Source of the DNA: Methyloradius palustris
Lineage (GTDB): Bacteria; Pseudomonadota; Gammaproteobacteria; Burkholderiales; Methylophilaceae
Direction of reading: 5' to 3'
NCBI RefSeq assembly: GCF_019703875.1
Contig: NZ_AP024110.1
Span: 744,001-808,000 of the forward strand
Length of the DNA stretch: 64,000 nucleotides
Within the stretch, counting starts at the first letter, position 1; every line of letters begins with the position of its first letter. Made by a program: the position numbers and the translations under genes. A model generated the notes under the pieces. That model had not been told where the DNA came from and did not search any database. It saw only the letters and a list, made by a program, of their open reading frames with translations. This document shows positions 35,325 to 43,865 of the stretch, piece after piece.

Positions 35325-36137
35325 ATGCCTGAACTCCCTGAAGTTGAAACCACGCGGCGCGGATTATTGCCGCTGGTTGGCCAAACTGTAGATCAGGTGA
35401 TTATTCGCAACGCATCACTGCGTTGGCCTATTCCTCAGCATATTACCCAGTCGTTACCCTCCCAAAAGCTCATAGAGCTGAGTCGTCGCGCCAAATATAT
35501 TCTGGCGCGATTTGATTCAGGCACCCTGATTTTGCATCTAGGCATGTCTGGCCGCATCTGTTTATTGACGCAGAATGAAGCGCCAGCCAAGCACGACCAC
35601 TTTGATATGCATTTTAAAGATGGTCAGGTCTTGAGGTTGCGCGACCCACGCCGCTTTGGCGCAGTGTTGTGGGCAGAAGGTGACGTTAATGAGCACTCCT
35701 TACTCAGTGTGCTGGGCCCAGAGCCACTAGATGATAGCTTTGATGGTGCTTGGCTATACCAACACATTCGTACACGTTCAGCGCCGATTAAAAATACAAT
35801 CATGGATAGTCACCTGGTTGTCGGCGTTGGCAATATCTACGCGAGTGAGTCTTTGTTTCGCGCTAGGATCAATCCGCAAACGCCTGCTAATAAACTCAGC
35901 AAAGCGGCCTGCAATCGATTGGTGTCAGAGATTAAATCTACCTTGAGTGATGCTTTACTGGCAGGTGGTAGCAGCTTGCGAGATTTCTTTGGCGCAGATG
36001 GCAACCCTGGCTATTTTCAGCAGGAGTATTTCGTTTATGGCAGAACGGGGCAGCCATGCAAGATATGCGGCAGGCCAATCAGCACGATACGTTTAGGCCA
36101 ACGCTCAACATTTTACTGTGAGCATTGCCAAAAGTAA
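35325..36137 (+). CDS. mutM: Formamidopyrimidine-DNA glycosylase
   Basis: MutM removes 8-oxoguanine and formamidopyrimidines and nicks at the abasic site. The 270-residue sequence begins MPELPEVETTRRGL, with catalytic Pro2 and Glu3. Lys in SRRAKYIL and the intercalation loop region follow, and VVGVGNIYASESLFRARINP, the H2TH motif, is near 166-185. The C-terminal zinc finger is CKICGRPISTIRLGQRSTFYCEHC. It lies 36 bp behind the ABC operon, possibly cotranscribed. Confidence 0.97.
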   Translation: MPELPEVETTRRGLLPLVGQTVDQVIIRNASLRWPIPQHITQSLPSQKLIELSRRAKYILARFDSGTLILHLGMSGRICLLTQNEAPAKHDHFDMHFKDGQVLRLRDPRRFGAVLWAEGDVNEHSLLSVLGPEPLDDSFDGAWLYQHIRTRSAPIKNTIMDSHLVVGVGNIYASESLFRARINPQTPANKLSKAACNRLVSEIKSTLSDALLAGGSSLRDFFGADGNPGYFQQEYFVYGRTGQPCKICGRPISTIRLGQRSTFYCEHCQK

Positions 36138-36180
36138 GGCTTATAAAATCGCTTTACCAGTCATTCAAGCTATTAGGCGA

Positions 36181-37722
36181 CTAGTGCAAGGTTCGCCAAA
36201 TCTCCACCAAGCTTATGACTTGGGCTGTAGCAACCAAACTGATCACAATGGCTATTAAGCGTAACCAGTAGGTATTGCGCCGTTGTTGATGGCTGAGCGC
36301 CTCTATTTTTGCGCTGAGAGGGGAATCCAAACTGGCTGTAAGTTGGCTATGTACTAGTCTTGGCAGTTGCGGCAGTATCGTGCCCCAGTTTGGTAGCTCC
36401 GCCTGCATATTTTTCAACAGACTACGCCAGCCAATCTGTTCCGACATCCAGCGCTCGAGGAAAGGTTGTGCGGTTTTCCATAAATCCAGGTCAGGGTCTA
36501 GCTCACGGCCCAAACCTTCGATATTCAGCAGTGTTTTTTGCAGCATGACCAACTGTGGCTGGATGATGACACCAAAACGGCGCGACATCTGGAACAGGCT
36601 GAGCAGGGTGCGTCCAAATGAAATTTCTTTCAGTGGCTTGTCAAAAATAGGTTCGCAGATGGCACGTACAGCGGTTTCCAACTCATCCACATTGGTGTTT
36701 GCGGGCACCCAGCCGGATTCAATATGCGCAACGGCAACATCGCGATAATCGCGGTTGAAGAAGGCAAGGAAATTGCGCGCCAGATAATATTTATCAGTTT
36801 TATTGAGCGAACCCATGATGCCGAAATCCAGCGCGATATAACGGCCATCGCGCGCCACCTGGATATTGCCCGGATGCATATCGGCATGGAAAAAACCGTC
36901 GCGGAACACTTGCGTAAAGAATATCTCCACGCCATCGCGCGCCAGTTTGGGAATGTTAATGCCTAACTCACGCAGCTTATCCACCTGGCTGATGGGGATG
37001 CCATCCATGCGCTCCATCACCATCACCTGCTCACGGCACCAATCCCAATAAACTTCTGGAACTAACAGCAATTTCTTATCAGCAAAGTTACGGCCCAGCA
37101 GGTTGCAGTTGGCGGCTTCTAGCATCAGGTCTAGCTCGCCTTGAATATGTTTATCAAACTCGGCGACCACTTGCCTTGGCTTCAAGCGCTTACCTTCGCT
37201 CGACAGTGTGTGTAGCAGCCAAGCGGCGCTATCCAATAAAGCCAGATCTTTTTCGATAACGCGGGCAATACCTGGGCGCAATACCTTGACCGCTACAGCC
37301 TTGCCAGCAGGCAGGTGGGCAAAGTGCACCTGTGCCACGGAGGCGCTGGCGATGGGTGTGACATCAAACTGCTCGAAGACCACACTCAATGGTTTGGCAA
37401 ACGATGCTTCAATGATTTGCACCACATCTTCGTAAGGAAATGGCGGTACACGATCCTGCAGTTTGGCAAGTTCGTCAGCGATATCCAGTGGAATAAGATC
37501 ACGTCGGGTGGATAGCATCTGGCCGAATTTGACGAATATGGGTCCTAGCGCTTCCAGTGCCAGTCTGAGACGTTCGCCGCGACTTGCCTCTATGTTTCTC
37601 CAGAAAAAGATGACCCTGAATACGCTTCGCAAAGGGCGCAATTTGGTATGGCCGAGTATGAGCTCATCCAGGCCATATTTGAAGGTGACAAAAAGAATTG
37701 TGATTAAGCGGAATAAACGCAT
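36181..37722 (-). CDS. ubiB: UbiB, atypical kinase/ATPase for ubiquinone synthesis
   Basis: This 513-residue ABC1/ADCK-family protein has the KxGQ motif (FVKFGQMLSTR near 65-75), ASVAQVHFAHL (Ala-rich loop), AVKVLRPG with the ATP lysine, the DFG-like YIALDFGIMG and HADMHPGNIQ. Two TM segments close the C-terminus. It supports ubiquinone biosynthesis at the inner membrane. Its ATG overlaps the ubiJ stop by one base. Confidence 0.96.
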   Translation of the reverse strand: MRLFRLITILFVTFKYGLDELILGHTKLRPLRSVFRVIFFWRNIEASRGERLRLALEALGPIFVKFGQMLSTRRDLIPLDIADELAKLQDRVPPFPYEDVVQIIEASFAKPLSVVFEQFDVTPIASASVAQVHFAHLPAGKAVAVKVLRPGIARVIEKDLALLDSAAWLLHTLSSEGKRLKPRQVVAEFDKHIQGELDLMLEAANCNLLGRNFADKKLLLVPEVYWDWCREQVMVMERMDGIPISQVDKLRELGINIPKLARDGVEIFFTQVFRDGFFHADMHPGNIQVARDGRYIALDFGIMGSLNKTDKYYLARNFLAFFNRDYRDVAVAHIESGWVPANTNVDELETAVRAICEPIFDKPLKEISFGRTLLSLFQMSRRFGVIIQPQLVMLQKTLLNIEGLGRELDPDLDLWKTAQPFLERWMSEQIGWRSLLKNMQAELPNWGTILPQLPRLVHSQLTASLDSPLSAKIEALSHQQRRNTYWLRLIAIVISLVATAQVISLVEIWRTLH

Positions 37723-38354
37723 CAGCTGCTAGGAGTTTCTGTTGAATTGGGTGAACTGTTATTGGTTGCCGCTTGTTTCTCAAGCTTTTCCATGAGCTTA
37801 TCAAATCGCTTGCTCAGACGTTCTGCATCATCACGCAAGGTGTCGACATCGGCTATGAATTTCTCCACATGGCGTTTTTTGGCGAGTATGGGTTGTTCTT
37901 CCTGCCAGTATTCCACCAGCATCTCAGCCGCATTCAGTGATTGCTTTTTGATGCCTGCGACAGTTTCACGGCCAAAGGTAGCAATCTTGTTGGCAGGGAT
38001 ATCGCCAATCACTCGGCTTAGATCCTCTTCATATTCCCATTCTAGGTTCTGCATGACTTTTGACAGCGCCATGGCCAGCTCAGTATCGCCTTCAAGCTGT
38101 GCCTGTTTGGCTGCGGCTTCATCTTTGGCCAAGAGCCTGAGCGCGATGGATAATGAAATCGTGACTGTGGCATCTGCTTGGTTTGAATCGCCCGCCATGG
38201 CCAAGCCGCCATCTTCCAGTATGGTCAGGGTTGCGCTAATCGGCGGCATATTGAAGCGCACAGACTTGCCTGCGAATGGTATTAGCTCAGCCCGAGCCCA
38301 GCTATTCTGGGTAATCAGGTGGTTTAACAAGCGAGTGAGTATGGGTTTCAGCAT
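37722..38354 (-). CDS. ubiJ: UbiJ, SCP2-domain accessory factor of ubiquinone synthesis
   Basis: This protein of about 210 residues has an N-terminal SCP2 sterol/lipid-binding domain (LLNHLITQNSWARAELIPFAGKSVRFNMPP... to about 115) and a C-terminal coiled coil (DVDTLRDDAERLSKRFDKLMEKLEKQ). UbiJ with UbiK scaffolds the lipid-binding Ubi complex. The start at 38354 has AAAGG eight bases upstream; an in-frame TTG at 38381 would overlap ubiE. The gene order ubiE-ubiJ-ubiB is the classic one. Confidence 0.9.
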   Translation of the reverse strand: MLKPILTRLLNHLITQNSWARAELIPFAGKSVRFNMPPISATLTILEDGGLAMAGDSNQADATVTISLSIALRLLAKDEAAAKQAQLEGDTELAMALSKVMQNLEWEYEEDLSRVIGDIPANKIATFGRETVAGIKKQSLNAAEMLVEYWQEEQPILAKKRHVEKFIADVDTLRDDAERLSKRFDKLMEKLEKQAATNNSSPNSTETPSS

Positions 38355-38368
38355 ATTGAGTACCTTTA

Positions 38369-39127
38369 CTAGATTTTCCAACCCTTGTGCAGTGCGACTA
38401 CGCCTGCAGAAAGGTTGTAGTAATCCACTTTTGCCAAGCCGGCATCTATCATCATTTGCCTCAGGGTTTCTTGATCTGGGTGCATGCGAATGGATTCAGC
38501 CAGATACTGATAGCTATAGGCATCTTTGGCAAACAGCTTGCCCATCAAGGGCAATAGCTTGAATGAGTAAGCGTCATATAACGGTGCCAGTGGTTTCCAG
38601 ACTTGGGAGAATTCCAGTACCAGCAAACGTCCACCTATCTTGAGCACGCGCTGCATCTCGGCGAGTGCCTTATCTTTATGCGTCATATTGCGCAAGCCAA
38701 AGGCAACGATGACGCAGTCAAAATACTGGTCAGGGAAGGGCAGTTTCTCTGCATCACACTGCAGTGCGGGGATTGCAAAACCTTCATCAGCCATACGGTC
38801 ACGACCAACGCCGAGCATGGATGCATTGATGTCGGTTAGTACGACTTCACCCTCAGGGCCTACCTTTTTTGCAAATAGCTTGGATAAATCACCGCTGCCA
38901 CCCGCCACATCCAGCACGCGATCACCTTTGCGTACACCGCTGACTTCCACTGCAAAACGCTTCCAGGTGCGATGCAAGCCAGCAGACATGACATCGTTCA
39001 TCAAGTCGTATTTTTTTGCTACCGAGTGAAATACCTCACCCACCTTGCCAGCTTTTTCATTCTCAGAGACAGATTTAAAGCCAAAATGCGTCTGGTCGGT
39101 GGAGGGTTTATTGGATTCTGTCATCAC
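38369..39127 (-). CDS. ubiE: Ubiquinone/menaquinone C-methyltransferase
   Basis: This 252-residue SAM-dependent methyltransferase methylates the quinone ring carbon. Visible features are VFHSVAKKYDLMNDVMSAGLHRTWKRF, the SAM motif VLDVAGGSGDLSKLFAKK (near 69-86), LTDINASMLGVGRDR and the family signature FDCVIVAFGLRNMTHKDKALAEMQRVLKIGGRLLVLEFS. It is the first gene of the ubi operon. Confidence 0.97.
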   Translation of the reverse strand: MMTESNKPSTDQTHFGFKSVSENEKAGKVGEVFHSVAKKYDLMNDVMSAGLHRTWKRFAVEVSGVRKGDRVLDVAGGSGDLSKLFAKKVGPEGEVVLTDINASMLGVGRDRMADEGFAIPALQCDAEKLPFPDQYFDCVIVAFGLRNMTHKDKALAEMQRVLKIGGRLLVLEFSQVWKPLAPLYDAYSFKLLPLMGKLFAKDAYSYQYLAESIRMHPDQETLRQMMIDAGLAKVDYYNLSAGVVALHKGWKI

Positions 39128-39185
39128 TATTTCTTTCGATCTGATTTAATGGCAATCTGCTTTATTAATAATTTAGATTAGCAAT

Positions 39186-39563
39186 CTAGTCTGTTTGTCT
39201 TTTGATGCCGACAGCATCAAGCCTGCCTATGTATTCCAGCCACAAGCCTTCGTAGTTAGAGGCTAAATCGTATAAATAATCCCATGAATAAAGACCCGTA
39301 TCATGGCCATCACTGAACTTGAGCTTGACTGCATAATTGCCAATCGGTTCTATTGCCACGATATTGACGTTTTCTTTGCCTGTTTGCAGCACTTCTTGAC
39401 CAGCACCATGACCGCGCACTTCTGCCGACGGTGAATAAACACGCAAAAACTCGCATGAGAGTTTGCAATGCATATTATTGTCGAAGGCAATTTCTAGTAG
39501 GCGCGATTGTTGATGCAGCTTAATGTCTGTTGGTCGCGGGCTATTCGGGCTTAATCCACTCAT
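39186..39563 (-). CDS. DUF971 (GBBH-like N-terminal domain) protein
   Basis: This 125-residue protein is formed by one DUF971 domain: PTDIKLHQQSRLLEIAF, CKLSCEFLRVYSPSAEVRGHG, and IEPIGNYAVKLKFSDGHDTGLYSWDYLYDL. It resembles the zinc-binding N-terminal domain of gamma-butyrobetaine hydroxylase. Small members occur next to ubiE in betaproteobacteria and may take part in Fe-S or quinone-related processes; no function is proven. It lies about 58 bp upstream of ubiE. Confidence 0.88.
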   Translation of the reverse strand: MSGLSPNSPRPTDIKLHQQSRLLEIAFDNNMHCKLSCEFLRVYSPSAEVRGHGAGQEVLQTGKENVNIVAIEPIGNYAVKLKFSDGHDTGLYSWDYLYDLASNYEGLWLEYIGRLDAVGIKRQTD

Positions 39564-39776
39564 AAGCAGCTATTTTTGCACTTAAAATAAAGGCATTGAT
39601 GATAGCAGAATCAAGCAAAATCATGGGCGTAGACTCAGGTTCTGAGAGATTTGCATCATCAACCACATATTGTGACAATTTTTGCGCAAAGTATCTTCTT
39701 TATACTCATGATTTATTTGACTATTTTTTTTCGCATGCTACAGTAAGGTCAAATATAAAAGCATTCAGGGTAGATT

Positions 39777-41735
39777 ATGGTCGAAAACAAGCTAGCTCAC
39801 CAATTCGCCGCCTATACGGATTGGAGAAAAGCACTGGTCGAAACCATCTGCGATTACCGCAGCTGGCTTAACGAGCAGGAGCTTAATGATGCCCAAATTG
39901 ACCAACGTATCCAGTTTCTTCTCGAGCGACTACGCGAAGATAAGTTAAATGTCGCTTTCGTTGCTGAGTTCTCTCGTGGTAAATCCGAACTAATCAATGC
40001 AATTTTCTTTGCTGGCTACGGTCAGCGCCTGTTGCCATCGAGTGCAGGCCGCACAACAATGTGTCCTACCGAGTTGCTTTACGACCCTAGCAAGCCAACC
40101 TCACTGCAATTATTACCTATCGACACCCGCTCTTCTGATGCCACCACCACTGAATACAAGCGCTATCCTGATGAGTGGAAAGTATTCGAGTTTGATATTG
40201 ATGACAGCGATAGCATGGTGGAAGCATTCAAGGAAGTCAGCCGCACCAAGAATGTCACAGTCGCTGAAGCAGAACGTTTTGGCCTATTCGACCCTAACAG
40301 TGCGGACGATGCGCTGAATGTGAACCAAGATGGCACGATTGATATCCCTGCTTGGCGTTATGCGGTGATTAACTTCCCACATCCTTTGTTGGAACAAGGT
40401 TTGGTGATTCTGGATACTCCAGGCTTGAATGCAATCGGTACTGAGCCTGAATTGACGCTGAACATGCTGCCAAATGCACATGCGGTGCTATTTATTCTGG
40501 CTGCTGATACTGGAGTGACTAAATCTGAAATTGATGTTTGGCGTCAATACATCAGTGGCACGCGCTGGAAGCAAAAAGGCCGTTTAGCTGTTCTGAACAA
40601 GATTGATGGCTTGTGGGATGAGTTGAAAGATGAAGCCCAAATAGAGAAAGAAATTCTCAAACAAGTGAATACGAGTGCAGATTTGCTTGGTTTGTCGCCA
40701 AACCAGATTTTCCCTATTTCAGCGCAAAAAGGCTTGCTCGCCAAGGTCAATAAAGACGACGACCTGCTTATCAAAAGTCGTTTGCTTGAGCTTGAGAAGG
40801 CGCTTTCTGATGAATTGATTCCGTCTAAAAAAGAGATTGTGCGTGACAATACGCAAAGCGAAATTGAAGACCTGATCAATAATTCGCTCGGCATTCTGGA
40901 AGCACGTTTGCAAGGTATGAACGAGCAGTTGGAAGAATTGAAAGGCCTACGCGGCAAGAACGAAGATGTGGTTGAACACATGATGAACAAAGTGAAAGCT
41001 GATAAAGAAAACTTTGAAAAAGGTTTACAGCGCTTTCAGGCTTTGCGCAGTGTATTTTCAAAACAAACTAACGAGTTATTTACCCACCTGGGTATGGAGT
41101 CTCTTAAATCGCTGGTCATCAAGACCCGCGAAAACATGGTTGCTGCTAACTTTACCAAGCAGTTACGTAATGCCATGGATGAGTTTTTTAGCACAATCAA
41201 ATCGCGCCTTATGAGTTCGGATGCGCAGATTGATGAAATCAAGCGCATGATGGATGCGATGTATGAAAAGTTTTCTAAAGAGCATGGTTTGCGTAAAACA
41301 GATGCACCTGTTTTCTCAACTTTGCGCTATCAAAAAGAGTTGACCAAGCTTGAACGTGCTTATAAAGAGCAGTTTAGTACAGCGCTAAATATGATTGCCA
41401 ATGAAAAAATGATGCTGACGTCCAAGTTCTTTGAGACCTTAGCTAGTCGTGTGATTCACGTGTACGAAGTCGCTAACCGAGACGTTGAGAATTGGCTTAA
41501 AGCTGTGATTTCACCAATGGAATCACAAGTGCGCGAACACCAATTACAACTGCGTCGTCGGCTTGAAAGTATCAAGCGCATTTACCAGGCGACCGATACA
41601 TTAGAAGACCGTATCTCTGAGTTGGAGGGCATTGAGAACAGTATTCAAGCCCAAGTTGCTGATTTAAAAACGCTGCGCCAGCACATCAAGAATGCATTAG
41701 AATTTGACGCGGATGCCCAATCCAAGGCTGCATGA
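39777..41735 (+). CDS. Dynamin-like GTPase
   Basis: This 652-residue protein has a dynamin-type G domain: G1 AEFSRGKSEL (GKS at 68-70), the switch I Thr in SSAGRTTMCPTEL, G3 LDTPGLNAIG near 218-227 and G4 LNKID near 265-269. Long helical regions follow (about 340-640) with coiled-coil content and no TM segment. Bacterial dynamins remodel membranes; the substrate is unknown. The last bases overlap ccoS (ATGA), which ties the gene to respiration-linked membrane biology. Confidence 0.88.
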   Translation: MVENKLAHQFAAYTDWRKALVETICDYRSWLNEQELNDAQIDQRIQFLLERLREDKLNVAFVAEFSRGKSELINAIFFAGYGQRLLPSSAGRTTMCPTELLYDPSKPTSLQLLPIDTRSSDATTTEYKRYPDEWKVFEFDIDDSDSMVEAFKEVSRTKNVTVAEAERFGLFDPNSADDALNVNQDGTIDIPAWRYAVINFPHPLLEQGLVILDTPGLNAIGTEPELTLNMLPNAHAVLFILAADTGVTKSEIDVWRQYISGTRWKQKGRLAVLNKIDGLWDELKDEAQIEKEILKQVNTSADLLGLSPNQIFPISAQKGLLAKVNKDDDLLIKSRLLELEKALSDELIPSKKEIVRDNTQSEIEDLINNSLGILEARLQGMNEQLEELKGLRGKNEDVVEHMMNKVKADKENFEKGLQRFQALRSVFSKQTNELFTHLGMESLKSLVIKTRENMVAANFTKQLRNAMDEFFSTIKSRLMSSDAQIDEIKRMMDAMYEKFSKEHGLRKTDAPVFSTLRYQKELTKLERAYKEQFSTALNMIANEKMMLTSKFFETLASRVIHVYEVANRDVENWLKAVISPMESQVREHQLQLRRRLESIKRIYQATDTLEDRISELEGIENSIQAQVADLKTLRQHIKNALEFDADAQSKAA

Positions 41736-41938
41736 CCACCACTACCTTACTGTTTTTGCTCGGTGTGACCATTATTTTTGTTGGTATAGCAGCTGCAGGC
41801 ATACTTTGGGCGATTAAAAGTGGCCAGTACGATGATATGGAAGGCCCAGCGCAAAGAATATTGATGGATGATGATGACCCGATGATTCCATTTAAACGCT
41901 TGAACCCAAATCTCAATCAGAATAAAATTGAAAAATAA
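41732..41938 (+). CDS. ccoS: Cytochrome cbb3 oxidase maturation protein CcoS-like
   Basis: This 68-residue protein has one N-terminal TM (LLFLLGVTIIFVGIAAAGILWAI) followed by KSGQYDDMEGPAQRILMDDDDP, the characteristic CcoS sequence. CcoS is needed to place cofactors in cbb3-type oxidase. It normally lies next to ccoI/ccoNOQP, but here it is coupled to a dynamin-like gene with no oxidase genes nearby. Confidence 0.9.
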   Translation: MTTTTLLFLLGVTIIFVGIAAAGILWAIKSGQYDDMEGPAQRILMDDDDPMIPFKRLNPNLNQNKIEK

Positions 41939-41953
41939 TTGAGTGAGGCCTTT

Positions 41954-42055
41954 ATGAAATCTTTTTTTACCTTTGAAAATCTACCGCTGACCATTGTTGT
42001 GCTTTTAATTACCTGGTCATGGTTGAGCGCATTATCAGTGATTTTCTTTGCTTGA
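41954..42055 (+). CDS. 33-residue single-span membrane protein
   Basis: A short open frame (MKSFFTFENLPLTIV to the ending SVIFFA) lies 15 bp after ccoS with a good GAGG ribosome site six bases before ATG. One TM helix spans most of it (about residues 10-33). I do not recognise the family. Position and size suggest a small accessory subunit for a membrane complex, perhaps oxidase-related. A terminator follows 26 bp later. Confidence 0.6.
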   Translation: MKSFFTFENLPLTIVVLLITWSWLSALSVIFFA

Positions 42056-42080
42056 GCAAAGTCTAGCTGAGTGACAGACA

Positions 42081-42120
42081 AAAAAACAAAAGGCTGCAAT
42101 CGCAGCCTTTTGTTTTTTTT
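42081..42120. terminator. Bidirectional terminator between the ccoS operon and rpoH
   Basis: The stem ACAAAAGGCTGC-type arm pairs with GCAGCCTTTTGT around AATC. T-runs on both strands separate convergent units. Confidence 0.92.
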
Positions 42121-42138
42121 ATTTCAAATGTTGGGAAT

Positions 42139-43014
42139 TTAAGCCACTTCGCTTAACAGCCCTTTCATTTTTTGCATTGCTTTCTGCTCAATTTGACGAA
42201 TCCGCTCTGCGGAAACTCCATACTCAGCTGCTAAATCATGCAAAGTCACATTGCTATCTTCTTGTAACCAGCGCGCTTGCACAATGCGTCTGCTGCGCTC
42301 ATCCAAACTCTCAAGCGCCAATGCCAAGCCTTCAGTTTGAATGTGGTCATTTTGCGTTTCAGCGAGTTTTTCTAACGGGTCTAATTGCGTGTCCTGCAAA
42401 TACGCAATCGGGCTGTATTTATCATCTTCATCATCATCGCTGTTATTTTCCAGCGAGATTTCATGGCCACCCATTCGAGATTCCATCTCAAGCACTTCTT
42501 CTGGCTTTACCTTAAGCTCACGGGCAATGCGCGCCACTTGGTCAGGTTTTAAGCTACCTTCACCAGTTTTCATGCTACGTAAATTAAAAAACAGTTTACG
42601 TTGTGCTTTGGTGGTGGCCAGTTTGACTAAGCGCCAGTTACGTACGATGTACTCGTGAATCTCAGCCTTAATCCAGTGGATCGCAAATGAAACCAAGCGC
42701 ACACCGCGGTCAGGGTCAAAGCGTTTTACCGCTTTCATCAGGCCAACATTGCCTTCTTGAATCAAATCTGCTTGTGGCAAGCCATAGCCAGAATAGCCGC
42801 GCGCAATACTTGCTACCAAACGCAGATGCGAAACAATCAAGCCTTTAGCAGCTTCTAGATCATTGTTTTCTTTCAGGCGTTTAGCATAGTTATGCTCTTC
42901 CTCTGCGGTAAGCACAGGGAACGCCTTGATCGTACGCATGTACTGGTCAAGGCTGTCTAAGCTAGAAATTGAAGGTATAGTTAAAGCGTTTGTCATAGGA
43001 TTTATCTCACTCAT
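42139..43014 (-). CDS. rpoH: RNA polymerase heat-shock sigma factor (sigma-32)
   Basis: This 291-residue sigma-70-family protein has region 2 (DLIQEGNVGLMKAVKRFDP near 83-101, then FAIHWIKAEI). The diagnostic RpoH box QRKLFFNLR is at residues 138-146, and region 4 has AAEYGVSAERIRQIEQKAM near 261-279. It directs transcription of chaperone and protease genes. The CIRCE element starts only 10 bp upstream of ATG 43014. ATG 42996 is an alternative start. Confidence 0.96.
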   Translation of the reverse strand: MSEINPMTNALTIPSISSLDSLDQYMRTIKAFPVLTAEEEHNYAKRLKENNDLEAAKGLIVSHLRLVASIARGYSGYGLPQADLIQEGNVGLMKAVKRFDPDRGVRLVSFAIHWIKAEIHEYIVRNWRLVKLATTKAQRKLFFNLRSMKTGEGSLKPDQVARIARELKVKPEEVLEMESRMGGHEISLENNSDDDEDDKYSPIAYLQDTQLDPLEKLAETQNDHIQTEGLALALESLDERSRRIVQARWLQEDSNVTLHDLAAEYGVSAERIRQIEQKAMQKMKGLLSEVA

Positions 43015-43023
43015 GAAATAATT

Positions 43024-43050
43024 TTAGCACTCTACATAAGAGAGTGCTAG
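43024..43050. promoter_or_regulatory. CIRCE element (HrcA operator) upstream of rpoH
   Basis: TTAGCACTC-N9-GAGTGCTAG matches the CIRCE consensus (TTAGCACTC-N9-GAGTGCTAA) in all but the last base, with the exact nine-base spacer. It sits immediately upstream of rpoH, in the likely 5' leader, so HrcA should repress rpoH here. Confidence 0.88.
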
Positions 43051-43096
43051 TGTGAGAAAGTTTCATTTTTTACTTTTTGTGATAATGAAGACAATT

Positions 43097-43131
43097 AATA
43101 AAGTCTGTCTGGTTGGAATAAAGTCTGTCTG
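43097..43131. repeat. Tandem 15-bp direct repeats upstream of rpoH
   Basis: AATAAAGTCTGTCTG occurs perfectly twice (43097-43111 and 43117-43131), a 20-bp period or about two helical turns. The pair lies 80-120 bp upstream of rpoH. It could be a paired regulator site or a simple duplication. Confidence 0.6.
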
Positions 43132-43204
43132 AAACTGGATTTAGAAAAACCCCCATCGTTCTGGTTTTAAGAACTTTTTAAATATTTATAAGGCATATCG
43201 GCGT

Positions 43205-43224
43205 CCGCTATCGGCCAATAGCGG
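43205..43224. repeat. Hairpin unit with CGGCCA loop
   Basis: CCGCTAT-CGGCCA-ATAGCGG lies about 30 bp after the stop of paralogue B. It is one member of a small family of hairpins found between genes in 43-51.4 kb. Confidence 0.6.
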
Positions 43225-43254
43225 CCACTCTTGCAGCGCAATTAATTCTTTAAT

Positions 43255-43437
43255 TTAATGCTCTGCATTACAGGCCATTTCGTAGCTTATTAGAGCGGCA
43301 CTAATATCGTCAGCCTTATCCTGCAGAATCTTACCTCTAACTAACAGTCCCTTTTTCTGACATTTGTAAGCATCGAATGCAGTCTGGCATTTATAGTCGA
43401 TTAGGTAATCCCTAATACTTATTTGTAATGTAGTCAT
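43255..43437 (-). CDS. Small 60-residue protein, paralogue B
   Basis: Homologous end to end with the 60-residue protein at 20648-20830, this one shares MTTLQ, SI, YLIDY, F-A, KxGxLxR, AL and YExxC at identical positions. It has three extra cysteines (for example YKCQKKG) but the same length. The ribosome site GAGGAG precedes the ATG. The promoter region contains copy C of the shared 42-bp box. Function unknown; conserved length and promoter argue that both copies are expressed and selected. Confidence 0.78.
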   Translation of the reverse strand: MTTLQISIRDYLIDYKCQTAFDAYKCQKKGLLVRGKILQDKADDISAALISYEMACNAEH

Positions 43438-43488
43438 TATTAGACTCCTCTTAGTGAGTCTTTACCTTACGCCTATTGAAACTTACTA

Positions 43489-43530
43489 GATGTAGTCCAA
43501 TGGACTATTATTGGATACGAAATGACTACA
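43489..43530 (-). promoter_or_regulatory. Shared promoter box, copy C (core TAGTC-N5-GACTA)
   Basis: The core dyad is at 43493-43507 with the same flanks (ACATC on one side, AATAATAG on the other) and a distal TGTAGTC, at the same spacing as copy A. It lies 52 bp upstream of paralogue B. Confidence 0.7.
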
Positions 43531-43759
43531 TGCCCTTAGGCTTAATGAAGCCTTGAATAATCCAGACTAATCCGATACCTGCTAATAAACAAAACATCGA
43601 AAATGTTAGGCAGATATAAAGGCGGGTAAGAAATTCCTGATTAAACCCAGAATTCACCAAGTAAGACAAGCAAGGAAACATACAGAGGCTAGCAGCAAAT
43701 ATGTTTACCCAACTTATGGTTTTTGCAATAGAACTTCGTACTTCGACTGGTTCAAACAT
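43526..43759 (-). CDS. Small two-TM membrane protein
   Basis: This protein of about 77 residues has two hydrophobic helices (ISWVNIFAASLCMFPCLSYLV and LYICLTFSMFCLLAGIGLVWII) and a short basic tail. It resembles the many small YiaA/DUF-type membrane proteins, but I cannot assign a family. An earlier ATG at 43798 would add 13 residues. It lies upstream of the box of paralogue B on the same strand. Confidence 0.6.
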   Translation of the reverse strand: MFEPVEVRSSIAKTISWVNIFAASLCMFPCLSYLVNSGFNQEFLTRLYICLTFSMFCLLAGIGLVWIIQGFIKPKGM

Positions 43760-43865
43760 GTTTGGCTGCCTGTAGTGGGATTGCCGAGCATGCAGCATAG
43801 GCTTATATGCGTAAGAATGTTGGTTTATATAACGCCTATTCGTCTATATAACAGAATCAACAATA

